Numbered from the stretch's first letter, positions 45,920-58,512 are shown. The stretch: 64,000 nt of DNA from Inia geoffrensis (GCA_036417435.1 CM070905.1:67101092-67165091), one strand, 5' to 3'. A program made the numbers and translations. Notes: generated by a model from the sequence alone, not told the origin.

Positions 45920-48767
45920 GTGAGCAGTTTAGCTTACGATTTTTATACCTGATGTTTCAATTTCACATTTTTATTTAATAATAAGCTGAAAGCCTTGGTG
46001 GATGCGTCATAAGTTTTAGGGGAAAAAATTGTTAATCATTAGAAATATTGCCTCTGAGAAAAAGCAAAATAATGTTGCTTTGCTATACAAGAAACTTTTT
46101 AAGATGGTCTTCTCAATATTTCAGGAATATATGTCTTTAAATGCAGTCTTAAATCTACCTAATTTTGTGTCTTAGAAGATTTTTCCAGAGAGAGGTCCCA
46201 TAATATTTTATATTTTTTGAAGATTTCTTTCAAATGTGGTGTTTCATCTTTTCTTTTACTTCAATATTGTCCTTTTTTCATGTATTTTCAAAATTTATGA
46301 ACCTGAGGATTTATACTATGTTCTTGAATAGTAACTGAGCAGGCTTCATACTTGCTCCAACTCTGAAAATACTGAGAGTTAAATGTAAACTGGAGATGAT
46401 GCTTTCTTGGGATTTTTTTCTTAGATAGGAAATTCAGTGTTTCGTTTTATTTATTTACTAGATTTAACCTTATACCAATACTTTAAAATTCAACTCGAAT
46501 ACTTAATATTTTATAAAAACATTTCCCAGATCTACATATTGAATTATTTATTTTCTCTTTGATTACACATAATTCATTTGTGTCTTTGATAAAAAACTTA
46601 TTCACCTATTAATTTGCTTGTTAATTCAACAAACTGCTTAAATATCTACTATTTGTCAGGCACTGAAATTGGCACTAGATGTATAGTGCTGAGTAAAATA
46701 ATGCTCCCACTTTCAGGCAGCTTACACTCTTGTCTATCACATTACTGAAATCTTTCATTGTTTCAACAAATATTTATTGAATGCCTTCTATGTATGAGGT
46801 TATTGTAGGCACTTGACAACATCAGTAAAGAACGTTTCAAGATATTTGCCCTTATGGGGCTCACGTTCTAGCAGGAGGAGATGGTAAATAAGCAATGAAC
46901 ATAATAAATATGTAAGTAATAATAAGTTAGATGGTGATAAGTGCTGTGGAATAAAGAAAAGATAGAGGATGTTTCGAAGACCTGAACATATCTGGCAATT
47001 GGACAGGAAGAGAGGTGATTGGGGTCAGCCTCACTGGGGTGATATTTGAACAAATACTCGAAAGACTTGAGAGACTTGGGAAGTAGTTATCTGAGGGAAG
47101 AACATTCTGGGCAGACAGAATAGCCAATGCAAAGGTCCTAATGTGGAATATGTGGCATGTTATAGTTACAGCAAAGAAATCAGTTTGCCTAGAGGAGAGC
47201 AAGCAAGAGAACAGTAGAAAAAGAGAGCCTGCCAGCAATGTAAAAAGTTATAGACTGATATGTATCTGTTTCCCCTCTAGAATCTTCCAAGATGTCTTGA
47301 TAACCTGTTATTTCTGTGTCTTATGCTGTGGTTTGCAAAGATTCCATGTCTTACGTTATGTTGTGTGTGTCTTCCGTTACCCCTGTTATCCTCAGTACAC
47401 TATACACAGCTCCTCTCTTTAAAAGTAACTTGCTTGAGTGAACCTCCGAAGTCTTCTTTGGTGTATCATGGAATATGAGGACATAAAGTCACCCTTTTAA
47501 TAGTGCATACCTTCTGGCTAAATCATCGATAATTAGTAGGAAGAAAATTAAATCCACCTGGTTCATTTTTAGCAGTGCTCTAAGGGCAAAATAGGTGTTG
47601 GGCCTCAGGCTGAGCCTGCTATTTTTGTTGCTTTTTTTTTTTTTTTTTTTTAAGTACCATGGTCTGGAGAAAAGCCTGTCAACAGAGACCAGTAGCTTTC
47701 AACTAGTTATAAGACAAGATAAATATTTGCTTTATAAAGCCAATGGCTTTAGAACCTTGCTTTTAGTCTGAGCCAGCAACAGGAAAAAAAGATATAAAAG
47801 GTATGGTCCAGAAATCTAAGTAACTTACCTTTTGGTTGGACTTGAAAGAAATTTTTCAACTGATTAGTTGTAAGAGTAATCATTGGAGGGCTTATATCCT
47901 ATTTAATAGAACATCAGTCCCCGTGTAGCTACCAGAAGGAGACCTACTAGCGAAGATGCTCATGAACCAAAATTCTAAGTACATAACCCATTCCCTCTTA
48001 TATTTAGCAAAGCAGAATAACACACTGGAGGAAATCAAACTGACCTTCACCCCAAACTGAGAGCCTCACTCCCATTGCCATCGGTTTATGCCTAAGGGTT
48101 GACCCAGGTTTGTTTCTAACTCTGACTTCCTTATGAGCTCTTGAGTCCCCTGACTTCCTCCTTCCCAGCATACTGAAGCTCCCTCCCAAGCCCCTGACCT
48201 TTCCAGTGAAGGTCACTGTATTTATTCAGTGCCGATAACTGAGGAATAAATTCATACACGTTGGGTAGGATCTTCACTCTTGTTTTGCAAATTAGCCAAC
48301 TGAAACAAAATAGTGATAATGTGTTATTATGGTTAAGGTTAATAAGCTGCTGATTCCCTCTAGAGGATACAATTGCAGACACGTTATTTAAAAGGCCTGT
48401 TTTGTTGAGCTAACTAATAAATGAACAAAACATTTATGTGCGTGGTGTATTAACATGAGCATGGAATTTTGAGCCTGGTAGAGCTAGTTCACTGTGTTTT
48501 TCGCTCTTCTCTCTGCTTCCTCCTCAATGTCAGCATCATCCTGAGGTCTGGTCCCTGGATTGTTGTGAACTGCCGTTTATAATCCATTAGATGTCCAGCA
48601 AGTTACTTTGCCTCTTTGAGCCTCGGTTAACTTAATTGCACAGTTTGGTAATGTTCACTTTTCTATTGCTTACAGGAGAGATTGCTATTTAAAACACTTG
48701 TTCTCCATCTGGGATCATACGTGATAATTTTCCCACTTTCTTGTGTGCCATTTGTAAAAGATAACTT
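45920..48767. other. Unique DNA and an ancient repeat, no gene seen
   Basis: From about 46620 to 47235 an old interspersed repeat is readable ('tcaggcactgaaattggcac', 'ttatggggctcacgttctag', 'gaacattctgggcagacaga', 'aatgcaaaggtcctaatgtg'). A T run of about 22 lies near 47631-47652. A minus-strand donor-like site at 47824-47828 had only weak or tiny matching exons and was not called. A short MIR-like patch lies at 48590-48665. Confidence 0.5.
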
Positions 48768-49200
48768 TTTTTTTTTTTTTTTTTTTTTTTTACTAAAAAT
48801 AAGGTTTATTACTCTTAACCAAAATGATACTGCCCCTTAGATGTAGTCAAGGCATTACTCGTAAGCTGTCTTGGACACCCTTGGAATCCAAGGCCACTCA
48901 CTGATCTATTCCTCAGGAATGCAGTACTGTAGTAGATAGATTCCTGGTCTCTACCAGGTAAAGAATGCATTCTTCTAATCCCGCCCACCCAAATGATGAC
49001 TTTGGATATCTTATAAATACCATTTCTTAGCTACTGAAAATCTGGCTGGACATTTCCACATTCAGAATTGTCAGTGACACTCAATAACTGGCTACTTTGA
49101 ATATGGCATTGACTACCACTAGGCTTTGTCAAACAAGGATTTTTTAAAAAGGTATCCAGTGAGTCAGAGGTAGATGTAACTGTTAGTTTGGGGTCCTCTT
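48768..49200 (-). other. Possible processed retrocopy or 3'-UTR insertion
   Basis: A run of more than 20 T (about 48768-48790) is the complement of a poly(A) tail. Read on the minus strand, an AATAAA signal lies about 18 bases before that tail (the plus-strand tttatt near 48807). The sequence beyond does not look like L1 or a CHR SINE. This is the signature of a reverse-transcribed mRNA 3' end. I could not find a target duplication or recognise the parent gene, and the 5' limit is a guess. Confidence 0.35.
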
Positions 49201-51339
49201 TGTATGGGAGATGATGGAAGCAATTGTCATAACAACTACTTGAGTCCCTCCCTTTCTTTGCTCCTGAGAGCAGATTGCTTCATTGGTGTAACTGATGTTG
49301 TTGAATTCCTATCCAGAATCCATTCTACACCTCCCCCTTTTCTAATAGCACCCAGGTTTCCCTTCAGGCTTTCATCTTCCTCAGGCAACCTGTACATTTC
49401 TGGAGGTGGGCCTGAATCCTTCAACCAATCAACATACCCCATTCTCCACGACAGTCACTGGCATGTGACCTGACCCAATTTGGGTGATTCTGGGGACTCT
49501 ACTATTATCCTAAGCCAGAAAGCTACCTTTCTATCAGCAACTAAAAGAAAGAATATAAAGCTCCAATCACTCCTGAAAGAGAGCCTAAGGCAACACAGAG
49601 AACCAGCCTTAGGAAGAAGCAAATATGGGGGAGCGTAGAGAAGATATTGGAACCAAAACTGAGTTCCTTATACTTTCCTGATCCTCTGGATAAGCCCACC
49701 TTGAAATACACTGGAGTTTTGGAATTCCAGCTAGGAGTTTTTTAAATTTTAAATTGCCTGATGTATCTGGGTACCTATCCATGGTTTAGGGCGAATCAAT
49801 TTGGAACAATTGTAGTGATTCATTGTAAACCTAAATATTTTCTGGATTGGGAATCACATAGTATGCTTCTCCTGGAAGTTTCCACATGAAGAGGAAGAAT
49901 GAACCCCTGTAAAATTTTACATAATTTTCCACTTCACTAAAGGGATGCTGTTCGCTCAATCACCATGTAATTTTGATGAACATATATGACATCAGTAATT
50001 ATGGTCTTTATTGAAATTCTTACAAAAATAAATGACGGCTTTGTGGCCCACACTTTAAAGCTGACCTGTGGCTCCTGATTCAGCTGACATGTCTTCATTC
50101 ACATGGTTTTATTGTTTTTTAACAACAGTGGCAACATCTGGTTTGAGGCTTGACCTGGCTCTGATATGCTCTGTCTGTAGAAAGATATGAGGATAATAAG
50201 ATTTAGACAGTAATTTTAGCATAATAATCACCAGTTTTGGAAGGCCTCCAGTGACCTCTCAATAGGTCATTTTTCTCTAACATTTGTTATTATAGCACCA
50301 TGTACAACTATTTCTTAGCATATGTTTTGTATACTTGTGGGAATAATTGGTTAATGCCTGTCTTATTAACTAATTTCTTATCCCCAAAAGGTAGAGACCA
50401 TTGTCTGTAAACACTATTGGCTTCCTAAATCCTAGCACATTGTATGGCATTTATTAGGCTCGATATGGATATGTATTGGATGAATGGATGCGGGGAAAGC
50501 TTGTAATAGAGTAGGAGATAGTCAAATGAGAAATAATGCCAAAAAGCAGAAGTCAAGTGATAACCCCATACCTCAAAATGTGAGTCACTTTTGTTTAGTG
50601 ATCATTCCAACAACTAAGAATGTAAGGGAATCAGTTTTATTCACAATCTAAGTATAATTTGGAGGCAGTAGATACGTTCTCTTAATCTGTTAAAAAAAAT
50701 TTAAGAGTGTAATTTCATGTGGATTCTGTTTTTCAATTTCATGTGTAAATCACTTCAAATATTAGTTCCAGATGGTGCAGTCTCAAAGGTTTCGTATTTA
50801 CTCACAGTTCAATATTCTTTTCCAAATTATATGTGAAAGCAGTATTTCATACAAATACTAGTCATGAAACTGAGCAAAGGTAAGGCAATCCTCAAACCTA
50901 GAGACTACTAGGGCCTTCCTTGGTTCTTTCAGGAGGCAAAAGTCTCCTAATTGTATGAATATTTTATCTATCCAGGAAGGTATTCAGGTATTCTCCCCAC
51001 CCCTTCTTTCCATCTCCTCCTCTGCCTCTGTCCCTGTCTCCCCAGCAAAAGTCAAAACTAGATAATGGATTAATTGGGAAAGGTTTTCTTATGTTAATCC
51101 TTTTTTTTTTTTTTAACCATCCCTTACCTTGACCTATACACACATTCAAAGAGAGGGAGAGGAGAAAGAAATGTGAAATGCATTTTGAAATATGACTAGC
51201 AGTAATTGAAAAATGTTTCATTTCTCTTTGAGTTAATATTTCACATTGCTTCTTTTTGATGTGTTTAAAAATATTCTACTCGTGATGATGACTATCTTTG
51301 TGTGTGTGAGCAGTGCTCAAAAAAACAATGACTTCTCAG
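49201..51339. other. Unique DNA with a possible LTR remnant
   Basis: About 49420-49745 ('caatcaacataccccattct', 'ggcatgtgacctgacccaat', 'agaaagctacctttctatca') has the feel of a degraded LTR but is unassigned. A plus-strand stretch at 50808-50879 is open and ends in a good donor, but its acceptor is weak. A minus-strand frame at 49236-49442 has no recognisable domain. Confidence 0.45.
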
Positions 51340-52281
51340 TGTGTTGTTGAACCCAAGTTTGTGTGCCTGATGCACAGTGAGGCCAAACAAACTGAAATGT
51401 TGGTGTTTGGAGCAGAGAAAGGTTTATTGCAAGATCTAAGGAAGGAGAATGGGCAGCTCATGCTCAAAAGACCTGAACTCCTGGATGGCTTTCAGGCAAA
51501 GTTTTTTATTTTTATAAATTTATTTATTTATTTATTTATTATTTATTTATTTTTAGCTGCATTAGGTTTTTGTTGCTGCACACGGGCTTTCTCTAGTTGC
51601 ACGAGTGGGGGCTACTCTTCGTTGCGGTGCGTGGGCTTCCTATTGTGGTGGCTTCTCTTGTTGCAGAGCATGGGCTCTAAGTGCGCAGGCTTCAGTAGTG
51701 TGGCTCGCGGCCTCTAGAGTGTAGGCTCAGTAGGTGTGGTGCACGGGCTTTGTTGCCTTGTGACATGTGGGATCTTCCCGCACCAGCGCTCGAACCCATG
51801 TTCCCTGCATTGGTAGGCGGATTCTTAACCACTGCACCACCAGGGAAGCCCCAGGCAAAGGTTTTTAAAGACAGTGTTAGGGGAGAGGGTCTCAGGATAT
51901 GTGATCAGCTCATGGACCTTCCAATTGGTTGGTAGTGAGGTAACAGGGTGATGTTTCTGGAATCTCAACCGTCTGGTTCAAACCAGCCTGAGGTCTACAT
52001 GCTTGTGGTCAGCATGTAGTCATCATCCTCCACCTGGGTGGGGGTCTTGGTTTCTGTAGAACAACTCAAAGATATTCATCAGATTGTTATCTATATCCCT
52101 ACAGGAGGAACTAGGAGTCCTGTGACTCTATCGTCCTAATCATTAACTGCTTGAGCCTGCTCTTTGGAACTTGGAGGAGGCCTAGGAGTCCAAAGCCTAT
52201 TTTTTTCTTACAAAAATGAAACGGGAGACACAGAGGGTGTTTTGTACTCTGGAGGGCCCTGCAGGGTCCTGCTCAGTTTCA
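51340..52281 (-). mobile_element. Solo ERV LTR, split by a SINE
   Basis: Read on the minus strand the LTR runs from about 52281 to about 51340: a U3-like part, a TATA-like tttaaaaacc (complement of about 51861-51870), then, beyond the nested SINE, a polyadenylation signal (AATAAA, the complement of 51423-51428) and a U5-like end ('tttggcctcactgtgcatca' then 'ggcacacaaa'). About 590 bp without the SINE. The layout is that of an ERV1/gammaretrovirus-type LTR. No gag, pol or env sequence is attached. I could not confirm the flanking duplication, so the exact ends are uncertain to a few bases. Confidence 0.7.
51502..51851 (-). mobile_element. Long CHR-type SINE nested in the LTR
   Basis: A TTTA-rich tail (51515-51556), then the complement of a long CHR body ('gctgcattaggtttttgttg', 'gttgcagagcatgggctcta') and the head complement ending accagggaagccc. 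The 9-bp duplication caggcaaag lies at 51493-51501 and 51852-51860. It separates the LTR's TATA-like region from its polyadenylation signal. Open frames here are LTR-SINE chimeras. Confidence 0.92.
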
Positions 52282-54391
52282 CATGTACCTAACAACACCA
52301 GAGAAAAATTTGCTCTTTGATTTGAGGCAGTAGCTACTATTTTGCAGGACCTTCTGGTGTGAAGTTCTGCTTTTTAGACTTTTAGGAGTCCACAGATTTT
52401 TCTCAGAAAAGTTGTTGCCAATTCCTTATATCCTCATGCCATATTCTCTTCTTCCTACTGTCTGTCTCTCAATGCTGATTGTGGCTATACTGCATTATTG
52501 GAAGCTGAATTTTAAAACAACTTGTGGGTCCACATTTCAGCTTACCCAGTAGGTCTTACTATTATGTAAGGATTCTCAGCTCAGAATTTTAGTTTATGTG
52601 AGAAAGGTTGCTATTAAGTTTGATTCAAGTGGTTAACCTTTTACACTTACTGATATATTGTGTAGGTTTTCTCTTTACTCCAATATATTTTTTATTTCCA
52701 TTTTTATGCTTCCTTGTTGCTTCTTCTCTGTTCTCTCTATTTTAACTTAAATTGAAAGAAACAGAGACTCATTTTCTTCAAATAATGGAGAAACTTTATT
52801 AACACTAGACAAGAAAATCTGATTACCGAAGCATGAGAACTATAATATGGTAGGATCTTGCATTAGATGCTCATTCAGCATTAAAGGCAATTCTCAGATT
52901 TCAAAAGTTTGTGACTCTTCACTTTAGGGTCCCAACACCTATATAATTAAATAAAAAGGAATTTTCAGACTTCCCTGTCATGTCTCCATAATAATCTCTT
53001 TATGTGCCAGTTTTCCTATTTCTGCTTCTCTGCTCATTACCTACAGGGCTAACACTTTCCTTACTCCTGAAATAGGCATTCTGATTGACTCAGCTTACTG
53101 TCCTAAATTATTCTTTGCTTCAGACCTCATCATGGGTAGCTAGTTTGACTGCAGATTGACTTATTTTGTGCCAAGTACTCACCCCTCATCCAAACTGCAT
53201 GAGAAAGTCATGGTTACATGGCCAGGTTGATCTCTGAGAGAGGATTTTGGAAAGGGCTGTTTCTCTTGAAACAAACTTTGTTATGATTGACATGTCTAGT
53301 ACAATGGTCCTTGACTTCTAGAATTTAAGTCCTTATATTCATGTGTACAATTGCCATATGAAATAATCCAATTAACAAATGAAAACCCACAAAGGTATAT
53401 AATACTCTGATCTGTTTAAGTTATAGGTTCAGTGGCTGCAATTCAAACTATTAGTGGCTTTAAAAAGATGGGAGTTTATATCCTTCTTATTTAAACCTAA
53501 TTTGCTATTGTGTCTCTTCCTTTATCTTCCTACTTCATTTTCTCTCTTCTTTTATTGTAAAGTATGCTCCTTCATCATAGCCAATGTTAAGTGAAAATTC
53601 TGTTCTGGGACTACGATATTCAGTTAGGTCTAGGGATGACAGTATTGGCAGGACATGGTCAATGAAGAAGAAAAAGTCAAATCCATAATAATTGCATTTT
53701 ACTGGTAGGGCCAGTATAATTGTTCTACTTCTATTAAATAGTAGCACCATACTAGGGATTAATGACTGATAAATATTTCTTGAAAAATATAGGGAGCTTT
53801 TTTGAAATTTTTATGTAAAATTTGAATATCCACACTTTGTTTTTAATTCTAATAGTGTTTTCCTTTACAATTAAAAAATCGTATTCTGTATATTTCTTTA
53901 ATTATCGGTATCATGAATGATTTTGTATTTATTGATTCTCTTTCACGCAAAAGAAGAAAATTAGTACTCTTTTCCTTCCACCTCTCTCGCCGCTTTCTAG
54001 TTTTTGTTGACATTGTGGTCGTCTGGATTCATAATATTATAACCATATTTTTATTATGTATCTTCTAAGATTTATTAAAAAGAGAAGAAGGATTCTGGAA
54101 GTCCAGAATGGCAGCCTCTTCTGAATGTATTTTCTATGCTCCCATATCTGATTGTCTACTATTACCAAACCAGGTCCACCTAGTTTGTGTGATCATCCCA
54201 GAAACCAGTGGTGTGGGTGTGGGGTGTTTGGGGCTTTAACCTTATAGAGGAAAGTCCAGAGACAGTGGACTATGAGAAGCTCCAATATTAGGATCTAAAG
54301 ATATTACTAGAAGAGGTAGATGCTCGAAGATTTGAGGACCACCAAATCCAAAAACCCCTCTGTCTCAAACACACAACACACACCTTGGGTG
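52282..54391. other. Unique AT-rich DNA, no gene seen
   Basis: I see no exon with good splice sites, no RNA gene and no clear repeat apart from general low-complexity patches. Confidence 0.5.
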
Positions 54392-55537
54392 TCCTGGGTG
54401 GGCCAAAATGTTCGTTCGTTTTTTCCCGTAATATGGCTCTAGTAGCACTTAGTTGTCTTTAACTTCATTTGAAGTAATTTTGTTAGATTGTATGTGACAG
54501 CTGTCATATGAGTGTGCATTTAAAAAAAGACATCAAAATTGGTGAATTTTTGTGTAGCCATTTTAATATTGAAGATGGAAGAAAAACATTTTCAGCATAT
54601 TATGCTTTATTATTTCAAGAAAGGTAAAAACGCAAGTGAAACGCAAAATAGATTTGTGCAGTGTATGGAGAAGGTGCTGTAACTGATCAGACGTGTCAAA
54701 AGTGGTTTGCCAAGTTTCGTGCCAGAGATTTCTCACCGGACGATGCTCCACAGATGGGTAGACCAGTTGAAGTTGATAGTGATCAAATCGAAACAACAGC
54801 TGAGAAACAATCAACTTTATACCACATGGGAGATAGCCAACATACTCAAAATATCCAAATCAAGAGTTGAAAATCATTTTCACCAGCTTGGTTATGTTCA
54901 TTGCTTTGATGTTTGGGTGGAACAGAAGAGATCATTGGGCAAGCGAAATGAACCACCACCAACCACATCAAAGGCCAGTCTTCATCCAGAGAAGGTGATG
55001 TTGTGTATATGGCAGGATTGGAAGGGAATCCTCTATTATGAGCTCCTTTTGGAAAACCAAATGATTCATTCCAACAAGTACTGCTCCCAGTTAGACCAAC
55101 TGAAAAAGGCACTCGACGAAAAGCATTCAGAATTAGTGAAGAGAAACACATAATCTTCCATGAGGCTAACGCAAGACCGCGTGTTTCTTTGACGACCAGA
55201 CAAAAACTGTTACAGCTTGGCTGGGAAGTTCTGATTCATCCGTCATATTCACCAGACATTGCACCTTTGGATTTCTGTTTATTTTGGTCTTTACAAAATT
55301 CTCTTAATAGAAAAAAATTTAATTCCCTGGAAGACTGTAAAAGGTACCTGGAGCAGTTCTTTGCTCAAAAAGATAAAAAGTTTTGGGAAGATGGAATTAT
55401 GAAGTTGCCTGAAAAATGGCAGAAGGTAGTGGAACAAAAGGGTGAATACATTGTTCAATCAAGTTCTTAGTGAAAATGAAAAACATGTCTTTTATATTTA
55501 CTTAAAAGACTGAAGGCACTTTTTGGCCCACCCAATG
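54392..55537 (+). mobile_element. Mariner DNA transposon, internally deleted
   Basis: The left end (tgggtgggccaaaatgttcg, about 54395) and right end (ctttttggcccaccca, about 55518-55533) are inverted repeats of each other over their outer bases. The right end abuts TA (55538-55539). The left-hand TA appears mutated to TG. About 1.15 kb, slightly shorter than a complete mariner (about 1.3 kb), consistent with the internal deletion seen in the transposase. Confidence 0.9.
54575..55470 (+). pseudogene. Mariner transposase, degraded
   Basis: The enzyme would cut and join the element's ends at TA sites. It opens at the ATG of 54575 (MEEKHFQHIMLYYFKKG, helix-turn-helix region) and shifts frame near 54660 into VYGEGAVTDQTCQKWFAKFR. 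A second shift near 54800 leads to TTWEIANILKISKSRVENHF (second helix-turn-helix). After FDVWV (near 54922) it jumps directly to EQKRSLGKRNEPPPTT. A block of roughly 50 codons that normally holds the first catalytic aspartate is therefore missing. After LVKRNT another frameshift follows. The second catalytic region reads FHEANARPRV, without the usual aspartate-asparagine pair. The third region (SYSPDIAPLDF, near 55250) is kept. The protein cannot be active. Confidence 0.9.
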
Positions 55538-56119
55538 TACTGGCCCTGCATAAAAATGTATACGCTCCCTATTCTCGAGACTAGGATAGTGGAAGGAAGG
55601 AGCATAGGGACCTGGCAGGGTTTCTCCAGCTAGGGTAGGCTAGGGATCAAGGAAAACAGGCAACAGCTAAAGGAACAGGGAACCCATCTCCTTCCATCAT
55701 TTGAGAGATATCCCCATAAAGCTGTTCCCAATTAGCATAACTCAGTCTCAGAAGCCAACCACAGTGACAACATCAAAAGCAAGAAAAAATAACAACACAG
55801 ATAAGGAGCTTGGTTGCCTGAGAGGAAAATCGGCCATCACAGAGAGCCAGCTGGAAGACACACAGGAAGACTTGGACAGACAATAAATGAACTTAAGGGC
55901 CAAGGAAAACATGAAACCGTCATTCTGGACCTAAATACTTGTAGAATTTTAAAAAGTTAGTAAACAAATTAAACTAAAAGATAGCCACTGAATAGAGTGA
56001 ATTGAAATTAGTGGTACGGAGAGCTGTGGGTAGAAGAAATATCTCAAAGCCTGTAAAGATTTACACATTGGTTCTGGCAGAAATCATTAATGGAAGAGCA
56101 TGGTGCTATTACAGAAATC

Positions 56120-56285
56120 CAAAATGACCTAGTGCCTCTGTTTCCTTACCAATAAAATGAGGATAATAATAGTATCTCATGGGATTATTATAAAAAATTG
56201 AAAGAGTTAATATTTGTAAGGTGCTTAAAGCAGTTCTTAACACAGAATAAATGCTCTGTGTTTGCTAAGTAAATAAATAAGACAG
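56120..56285 (+). mobile_element. MIR SINE
   Basis: 'gcctctgtttccttaccaat', 'aaaatgaggataataatagt', 'atctcatgggattattat' and 'gtgcttaaagcagttcttaa' are the MIR core and tail in sense orientation, ending near the 'aataaatgctctg' phrase. Confidence 0.8.
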
Positions 56286-57109
56286 AAATAATGACTAAAT
56301 CCAAACACTGATTATTTGAAAAGACCAATAAAATAAATAAACACTTCTTGAGAATGGTTTTAAACAAGGAGAGAGAGAGGAAAAACAAAAAATTTGGAAT
56401 GTAAAAGCAAACACCTCTAATACAGAGGAACTTAAAAGAATTATGTTTGACTATTACCTGCAAACCCATGCAATTTCAAAACCATGAGAAATATCTGATT
56501 TTCCATTTAAATGCAAATTATCAATACTGACCTAACAAGAAGTTAAAAATCTGAATGGATCTATTACCATAGTACAAATTGGTGCAGGACACCAGGATCA
56601 GATGAATTTTCAGTTAAGTTCTGTTTAATTTTAAAGGACAGATAATTTGAAAATTCTCACAATTATTTCAAACCAAAACTGGAAAGCCTTCACATTTATT
56701 TTATGAAGGCAATATAACTTGAAAATCAGAACCTGACTAAAATAGAAAGAATAGAAAATAAAGACAATCACATTTTGGAGGGTTTTATAACATTTTTGTT
56801 GAATCCCAAATATTATCATTTCAAAATATAATCCACATCAGAATGATGAATAAGGTGTTATATCATTTTCTTCTTTATGAGCTTTGAAATACAGTGTATT
56901 TCACAGTTACAGGACATCTCAATGCAAAAGTGAAATGAGATCATGTATATATGACCTCTATGGAGATGGCTTCAGATTTACATTTGTAAGAGAAGAGTAA
57001 CATAGGCAAGTTGTCAAAACATACCTTAAAATGTTTCAATAACTGAATCAGTTATCAGGTTTAGAGTTGAATTTACGCTAGTTTGAAATGAATCAAATTT
57101 GTTAAAAGT

Positions 57110-57300
57110 CTCATCCTGTTTAATGTTGAATAGTATCCCGTTGTATAGGTGGGTCACCATTTGTGTATCCATTCACCCTTTGAAGGACGTTGGTGTCCAA
57201 TCCAGCATTTAATGATTATAATTATGAACATAGGTGCTATAAGCATTTGCATTTTTTGTTTTTGTGAATGTAGGTTTTCATTTCTCTAGACAAAATTATC
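57110..57300 (-). mobile_element. Old L1 fragment
   Basis: The plus-strand text is the complement of the ORF2 C-terminus of an old L1: 'aatagtatcccgttgtatag', 'ttgtgtatccattcaccctt', 'gacgttggtgtccaatccag', 'gtaggttttcatttctctag'. Confidence 0.7.
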
Positions 57301-58320
57301 TCAGAGGACAGTCTCACTTTTGATGAAAATATTCAAAATAAAATCAATAGAATTCAGCCAAAACATCAAGGCTAATGAGTTTTCTACCATGATTGGCAGG
57401 GGTGGTTCAAAATCAAGATGCTAGAGTTACAGAAATATTAAGTAACTTGCCTAAGGTTCTCCAGTGAGTGAGAAATTAAACAATTTTAACCCTTACTTGT
57501 TGACTCAATCATAATAATAGTAACAACGAATATGTTATCATGAAATAGCTAAGTTGTACTCAAACTATTCCATAGCTGTTTTATTTCTGAGAAGTTAAAA
57601 GATTCAACTTATAACTTTTCCTTTAGATATTGTAATGTGAGAAGAAACAGGAATTGCCATATTAGAAGTGAAGGCATTTTTGGAGATTAAATGTAAAATA
57701 AAATATTTACTTTTGCTATAGATGAGTAAGTGAGAAGAAAAAGAACAAAGAGAGACTTTTTAGATTTTTGGCTTGACTAAACCTAGGAAGGATACTCATG
57801 ATCTACTCTCAGCAAAAATGATAGAGGAAGAAAATAGACAGGAAAAGGTTTCCCAAAAAGTCAAGGGCTAGGCTAAAGAGAAGCAGAAGTGGCAGTATTA
57901 TGACTGTGGAAGATGAATGTAGTGGCACTTCTCATTTATTTAGTATTCAGGATTTCAACCTTAATTAGGGTTCCTTTGTCACATCATTCATCAAATATAC
58001 TTGAAGAAATGGAAATGAACCTCAAAGTTTCTGTCCCCTCAGGCGTGCTTTTAATACTTTTACTCATTTCAGCGTATTGTGAAACACACTGAGTTGACTA
58101 GGAAATGTTTTAGTCAGAATAAGTAACATCCAAATGAAGACATCACACATTATAAGCAATTCTGGCAGGAATATCAAAAAGCAACCATTTAAATGGTTAC
58201 TAACTTGCGTTTCTTTCAGCCAGTGCTAAGAACAATACCTTTTTACTTTACCCCAAAATATTCTTCTTTGCCACCCAAAGATTTGTAACAGTCCTTTAAA
58301 AAAACTAAAAACGATTCCTG

Positions 58321-58512
58321 GGCTTCCCTGGTGGCGCAGTGGTTGAGAGTCAGCCTGCCGAGGCAGGGGACACGGGTTCGTGCCCCGGTCCGGGAAGATC
58401 CCACATGCCGCGGAGCGGCTGAGCCTGCGCGTCTGGAGCCTGTGCCCCGCAATGGGAGAGGCCACAACAGTGAGAGGTCCGTGTACTGCAAAAAAACAAA
58501 AAACAAACAACA
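58321..58512 (+). mobile_element. CHR-type SINE with a 22-bp deletion
   Basis: A sense copy from 'ggcttccctggtggcgcagt' to an A-rich tail. A perfect 14-bp duplication, aaaaacgattcctg, lies at 58307-58320 and 58513-58526. Compared with the copy at 26260 it lacks about 22 bp, the phrase between two similar ggctg/cgctg motifs after 'gcggagcggctg', as if by slippage. Many overlapping open frames arise from this element; none is a gene. Confidence 0.94.

Larger units (their letters stand above)
55538..58306. other. Unique DNA with MIR and old L1 patches
   Basis: A MIR in sense orientation lies at 56120-56285 ('ctctgtttccttaccaataa', 'catgggattattataaaaaa'). An old L1 piece on the minus strand occupies 57110-57300 ('gttgaatagtatcccgttgt', 'tttgtgtatccattcaccct'). 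A MIR-like scrap lies at about 57420-57490. No gene is supported. Confidence 0.5.

Noticed and set aside
47829..47859. Minus-strand donor-like gtaagt with a 12- or 31-bp possible exon
   Set aside because: Very short, and no frame is phase-compatible with the exon at 42026 without a stop.
50808..50879. 72-bp open block ending in a good donor (GCAAAG then gtaagg)
   Set aside because: The acceptor is weak, the peptide has no clear character, and its phase does not fit the plus-strand candidate exon at 45849.
51313..51717. 134-codon plus-strand frame
   Set aside because: It is an antisense chimera of LTR and nested SINE, with no gene context.
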